From positions 1 to 38,909 of the forward strand of contig NZ_BDJC01000060.1 in NCBI RefSeq assembly GCF_002005565.1: 38,909 bases of DNA. Reading direction: 5' to 3'. A model generated the notes under the pieces. That model saw only the letters and a list, made by a program, of their open reading frames with translations. It was not told the DNA's origin and made no database searches. This document shows, piece after piece, positions 36,430-38,909 of this stretch. This DNA is from Streptomyces sp. JHA26 (GTDB taxonomy: Bacteria; Actinomycetota; Actinomycetes; Streptomycetales; Streptomycetaceae). Both the position numbers and the translations under genes were made by a program. The stretch's first letter is position 1. Each line of letters starts with the position of its first letter.

Positions 36430-38172
36430 GTGCCGATCGTGGCTCAGAGCACAGAGACCACCGACTGGGTCTCCCGTTTCGCGGACGAGGTCATCGCCGA
36501 GTCGGAGCGTCGTGCCCCGGGCAAACCGGTCGTCGTCGCGTCCGGGCTCTCCCCCTCCGGCCCCATCCACCTGGGCAACCTGCGCGAGGTCATGACCCCG
36601 CACCTCGTCGCCGACGAGATCCGCCGCCGCGGCCGCGAGGTCCGGCACCTGATCTCCTGGGACGACTACGACCGGTACCGCAAGGTGCCGGCCGGCGTCC
36701 CCGGCGTCGACGGGAGCTGGGCCGAGCACATCGGCAAGCCCCTGACCTCGGTCCCGGCCCCCGAGGGCTCCTCGTACCCGAACTGGGCGGAGCACTTCAA
36801 GGCCGCCATGGTCGAGGCGCTGGCCGATCTCGGCGTGGAGTTCGACGGGATCAGCCAGACCGCGCAGTACACCTCCGGTGTCTACCGCGAGCAGATCCTG
36901 CACGCCATGAGGCACCGGCAGGACATCGACGCGATCCTCGCCCAGTACCGGACCAAGAAGGCCCCGGCGAAGAAGCAGCAGCAGAAGCCGGTCGACGAGG
37001 CCGAGCTGGAGGCCGCCGAGGGCTCCGGCGCCGCCGCCGAGGACGACGGCAGCTCCGGCTCCGCCGGGTACTTCCCGTACAAGCCGTACTGCGGCAACTG
37101 CGAGAAGGACCTGACGACGGTCACCGCGTACGACGACGACTCGACCGAGCTGACGTACGCCTGCACCGCGTGCGGCTTCTCCGAGACGGTCCGGCTGAAC
37201 GAGTTCAACCGCGGCAAGCTGGTCTGGAAGGTCGACTGGCCGATGCGGTGGGCGTACGAGGGCGTGATCTTCGAGCCCAGCGGTGTCGACCACTCGTCCC
37301 CAGGGTCGTCGTTCCAGGTCGGCGGGCAGATCGTCGGCATCTTCGGCGGCGAGCAGCCGATCGGCCCGATGTACGCCTTCGTCGGCATCAGCGGCATGGC
37401 GAAGATGTCCTCGTCCAAGGGCGGCGTGCCCACCCCGGGCGACGCGCTGCAGATCATGGAGCCGCAGCTGCTGCGCTGGCTGTACGCCCGCCGCAGGCCC
37501 AACCAGTCCTTCAAGATCGCCTTCGACCAGGAGATCCAGCGGCTCTACGACGAGTGGGACCGCCTGGACGCCAAGGTGGCCGACGGCAGCGCGCTGCCCG
37601 CCGACGTCGCCGCGCACGCGCGTGCCGTGCGCACGGCCGCCGGCGAGCTGCCGCGGACGCCCAGGCCGCTGCCGTACCGGACGCTCGCGTCCGTGGCCGA
37701 CATCACCGCCGGCCACGAGGACCAGGCGCTGCGCATCCTCAGCGAGCTCGACCCGGCCGACCCGCTGGGCTCGCTGGACGAGGCCCGGCCGCGCTACGAC
37801 AAGGCCGAGGCGTGGATCAATACCCACGTCCCCGCCGACCAGCGCACCATCGTCCGCGACGAGCCCGACGCCGAGCTGCTCAAGTCCCTCGACGAGCCGT
37901 CCCGGCAGTCCCTGCGGCTGCTGCTCGACGGACTCGCCGAGCACTGGTCGCTGGACGGGCTCACCCACCTCGTCTACGGCGTGCCCAAGGTCCAGGCCGG
38001 GTTCTCCGCCGACGCCACGCCGAAGGAACTGCCGCCGGAGATCAAGACCGCCCAGCGGACCTTCTTCGCGCTGCTGTACCACCTGCTCGTCGGCCGCGAC
38101 ACCGGTCCGCGCCTGCCCACGCTGCTGCTGGCGGTCGGGCAGGACCGGGTGCGGACCCTGCTCGGCGAGTAA
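36430..38172 (+). CDS. lysS: Class I lysyl-tRNA synthetase
   Basis: A 580-residue LysRS of the archaeal/class I type, which is unrelated to the usual bacterial class II enzyme. HIGH appears as GLSPSGPIHLGN (39-50), KMSKS as AKMSSSKGG (about 325). Between them is a zinc-binding pair of knuckles YCGNCEKD (about 219) and CTACGF (about 245), preceded by an insert rich in Lys, Gln, Glu and Gly that is typical of Streptomyces. The C-terminal helical domain recognises the anticodon. GTG 36430 has AGGA 8 nt upstream; GTG 36439 with GAGGA 10 nt upstream is almost as good, and the difference is three residues. It pairs divergently with argS. Confidence 0.96.
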   Translation: MPIVAQSTETTDWVSRFADEVIAESERRAPGKPVVVASGLSPSGPIHLGNLREVMTPHLVADEIRRRGREVRHLISWDDYDRYRKVPAGVPGVDGSWAEHIGKPLTSVPAPEGSSYPNWAEHFKAAMVEALADLGVEFDGISQTAQYTSGVYREQILHAMRHRQDIDAILAQYRTKKAPAKKQQQKPVDEAELEAAEGSGAAAEDDGSSGSAGYFPYKPYCGNCEKDLTTVTAYDDDSTELTYACTACGFSETVRLNEFNRGKLVWKVDWPMRWAYEGVIFEPSGVDHSSPGSSFQVGGQIVGIFGGEQPIGPMYAFVGISGMAKMSSSKGGVPTPGDALQIMEPQLLRWLYARRRPNQSFKIAFDQEIQRLYDEWDRLDAKVADGSALPADVAAHARAVRTAAGELPRTPRPLPYRTLASVADITAGHEDQALRILSELDPADPLGSLDEARPRYDKAEAWINTHVPADQRTIVRDEPDAELLKSLDEPSRQSLRLLLDGLAEHWSLDGLTHLVYGVPKVQAGFSADATPKELPPEIKTAQRTFFALLYHLLVGRDTGPRLPTLLLAVGQDRVRTLLGE

Positions 38173-38186
38173 CCGGCCCCGGTACG

Positions 38187-38235
38187 ACGACGAAGGGGGG
38201 GCGCCCGGCGAACACCGGGCGCCCCCCTTCGTCGT
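38187..38235. terminator. Strong bidirectional terminator after lysS
   Basis: About 21 bp of stem with one bulged G: 38187-38208 (ACGACGAAGGGGGGGCGCCC and on) pairs with 38215-38235, loop CGAACA. It lies between convergent genes, 14 nt after the lysS stop. Confidence 0.9.
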
Positions 38236-38252
38236 GCCGCCGCCGCGGCCGG

Positions 38253-38909
38253 TCAGGCGATGTGGTTCTCCTCCAGCTCCGCGTTGAAGCGGTTGGAGAA
38301 GCGGACGACCAGGCGCTTGGCCTCCGCGTCCGCGAGCGTCGTGCCGTACGTCGCCTCGATGTTCTCGCCGAACTCCCGCGGCGTCGGGAAGCTGTCGTCG
38401 ATCGACTGCCGGAAGACCTGGTAGTACGCCTCCTCGTCCGGCTCCGCGGCCGGCGTGCCGCCGCCGTCGCCCAGCTCCCGCGTGCGGCCCGGGACGACCG
38501 GGATGGGGAAGCTGCCGGTCTCCTCCGGAGCGGGCTCCTGGAGCGGCGGCTCCTCCTCGTACTGGTCCCGGTACTCGTCGGCCTGCTGCTGCTCCTCGTA
38601 CCACTGGGCGTACTGCTCGGCCGGGTCGTACGTCGGGTCGTAGCCGCCCTGGTACGCGACCTGGCGGGGGGTGTTGAACCAAGGGCTCTGGTCGTCGGGC
38701 TCGGGCACCGCCTCCGGCTCGTGCGGGGGTCGGGCCGCCTCGCGGGGCGTCCCACGACCGCCGGCCAGCTCGGGACGCCTGTCCGCGGCGGGGGCCGCCG
38801 CGGCCTCCGCCGGAGCCGGGGTCCCGGCGGCCGGCTGCGGCGCGGGCGGCAGCAGCGCCGGCTCGATGCCCGCCGCCGCCAGACCCGCCGGGGCCGTCTG
38901 CGCGAGGAT
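38253..38909 (-). CDS. C-terminal part of a DUF2637 membrane protein (5' end outside the window)
   Basis: The minus-strand frame is open from 38253 to the window edge, giving at least 218 residues. The visible part begins with a Pro/Ala-rich linker (LAQTAPAGLAAAGIEPALLP) and continues through YQGGYDPTYDPAEQYAQW, Glu/Gln-rich sequence and a folded C-terminal segment PTPREFGENIEATYG, VRFSNRFNAELEENHIA. This tail is what I recognise at the end of Streptomyces DUF2637 proteins, whose N-terminal half has several membrane helices. A GTG at 38708 could give a separate 151-residue protein, but the open frame and the recognisable upstream linker favour a longer gene. Function unknown. Confidence 0.8.
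   Translation of the reverse strand: MLAQTAPAGLAAAGIEPALLPPAPQPAAGTPAPAEAAAAPAADRRPELAGGRGTPREAARPPHEPEAVPEPDDQSPWFNTPRQVAYQGGYDPTYDPAEQYAQWYEEQQQADEYRDQYEEEPPLQEPAPEETGSFPIPVVPGRTRELGDGGGTPAAEPDEEAYYQVFRQSIDDSFPTPREFGENIEATYGTTLADAEAKRLVVRFSNRFNAELEENHIA

Overview
The window is a stretch of chromosome from a Streptomyces species. The evidence is very high GC, strong G/C at third codon positions, many GTG and a TTG start, 4-nt start/stop overlaps, frequent leaderless-looking starts, and a gene set typical of the genus: the developmental sigma factor BldN with its anti-sigma RsbN, the redox repressor Rex fused to a hemACD operon, a BldC-like regulator, WhiJ-type HTH/DUF397 pairs and class I lysyl-tRNA synthetase. 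No rRNA, tRNA, CRISPR array or intact insertion sequence was seen.

Layout. 1-4.8 kb: HAD phosphatase, VC0807-type membrane protein, MFS exporter, AcuC deacetylase and a conserved actinobacterial protein. 4.8-7.8 kb: BdtA (BldC-like), the 32-residue ribosomal protein bS22, an SDR-type protein and an acyltransferase. 7.8-10.5 kb, minus strand: rsbN and bldN, with a good SigBldN-type promoter in front of rsbN. 10.5-17.4 kb: HAD-IB phosphatase (minus), a glutaredoxin-like protein, then rex-hemA-hemC-hemD/cobA as a tightly overlapping operon behind a promoter covered by a Rex operator. From memory, the order BldC-like/bS22/SDR/acyltransferase/SerB1-like/glutaredoxin-like/hemACD/hemB matches the mycobacterial Rv0500A-Rv0512 block, so this is an old actinobacterial neighbourhood into which bldN, rsbN and rex are set.

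17.6-27.5 kb is accessory and separates hemD from hemB. It begins with a small gene that reads as the N-terminus of a type I restriction subunit (HsdR) joined in frame to the C-terminus of a type I methylase (HsdM). A DUF397/XRE-DUF5753 pair follows. Next is a collapsed ATP-grasp RiPP cluster: a shortened precursor (tgmA) runs directly into an internal piece of the ATP-grasp maturase (tgmB), which runs into the partner methyltransferase (tgmC). An RsbW-like ATPase, the usual third member of the XRE/DUF397 trio, lies on the far side. A DUF4232 lipoprotein, a MocR regulator with a B3/4-domain protein and a tightly coupled small upstream ORF, a 2-hydroxyacid dehydrogenase with a membrane protein, an SRPBCC protein and a MarR-type regulator complete the section.

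27.5-38.9 kb: hemB, a second DUF4232 lipoprotein, a one-pass HTH protein with a low-complexity linker, a PLP aminotransferase, arylamine N-acetyltransferase, a secreted protein made of two copies of one Cys-pair domain, divergent argS and lysS, and the 3' end of a DUF2637 protein running off the window.

The most unusual material is the double set of deletion chimeras at 17.6-20.8 kb (restriction-modification and RiPP), a 42-nt palindromic Streptomyces-type repeat carried in frame inside hemC, a HemD/CobA fusion whose methyltransferase half has lost its signature residues, and the leader ORF plus hairpin in front of the B3/4 gene. I did not find a clearly new intact system; the chimeric relics are the best candidates for follow-up.
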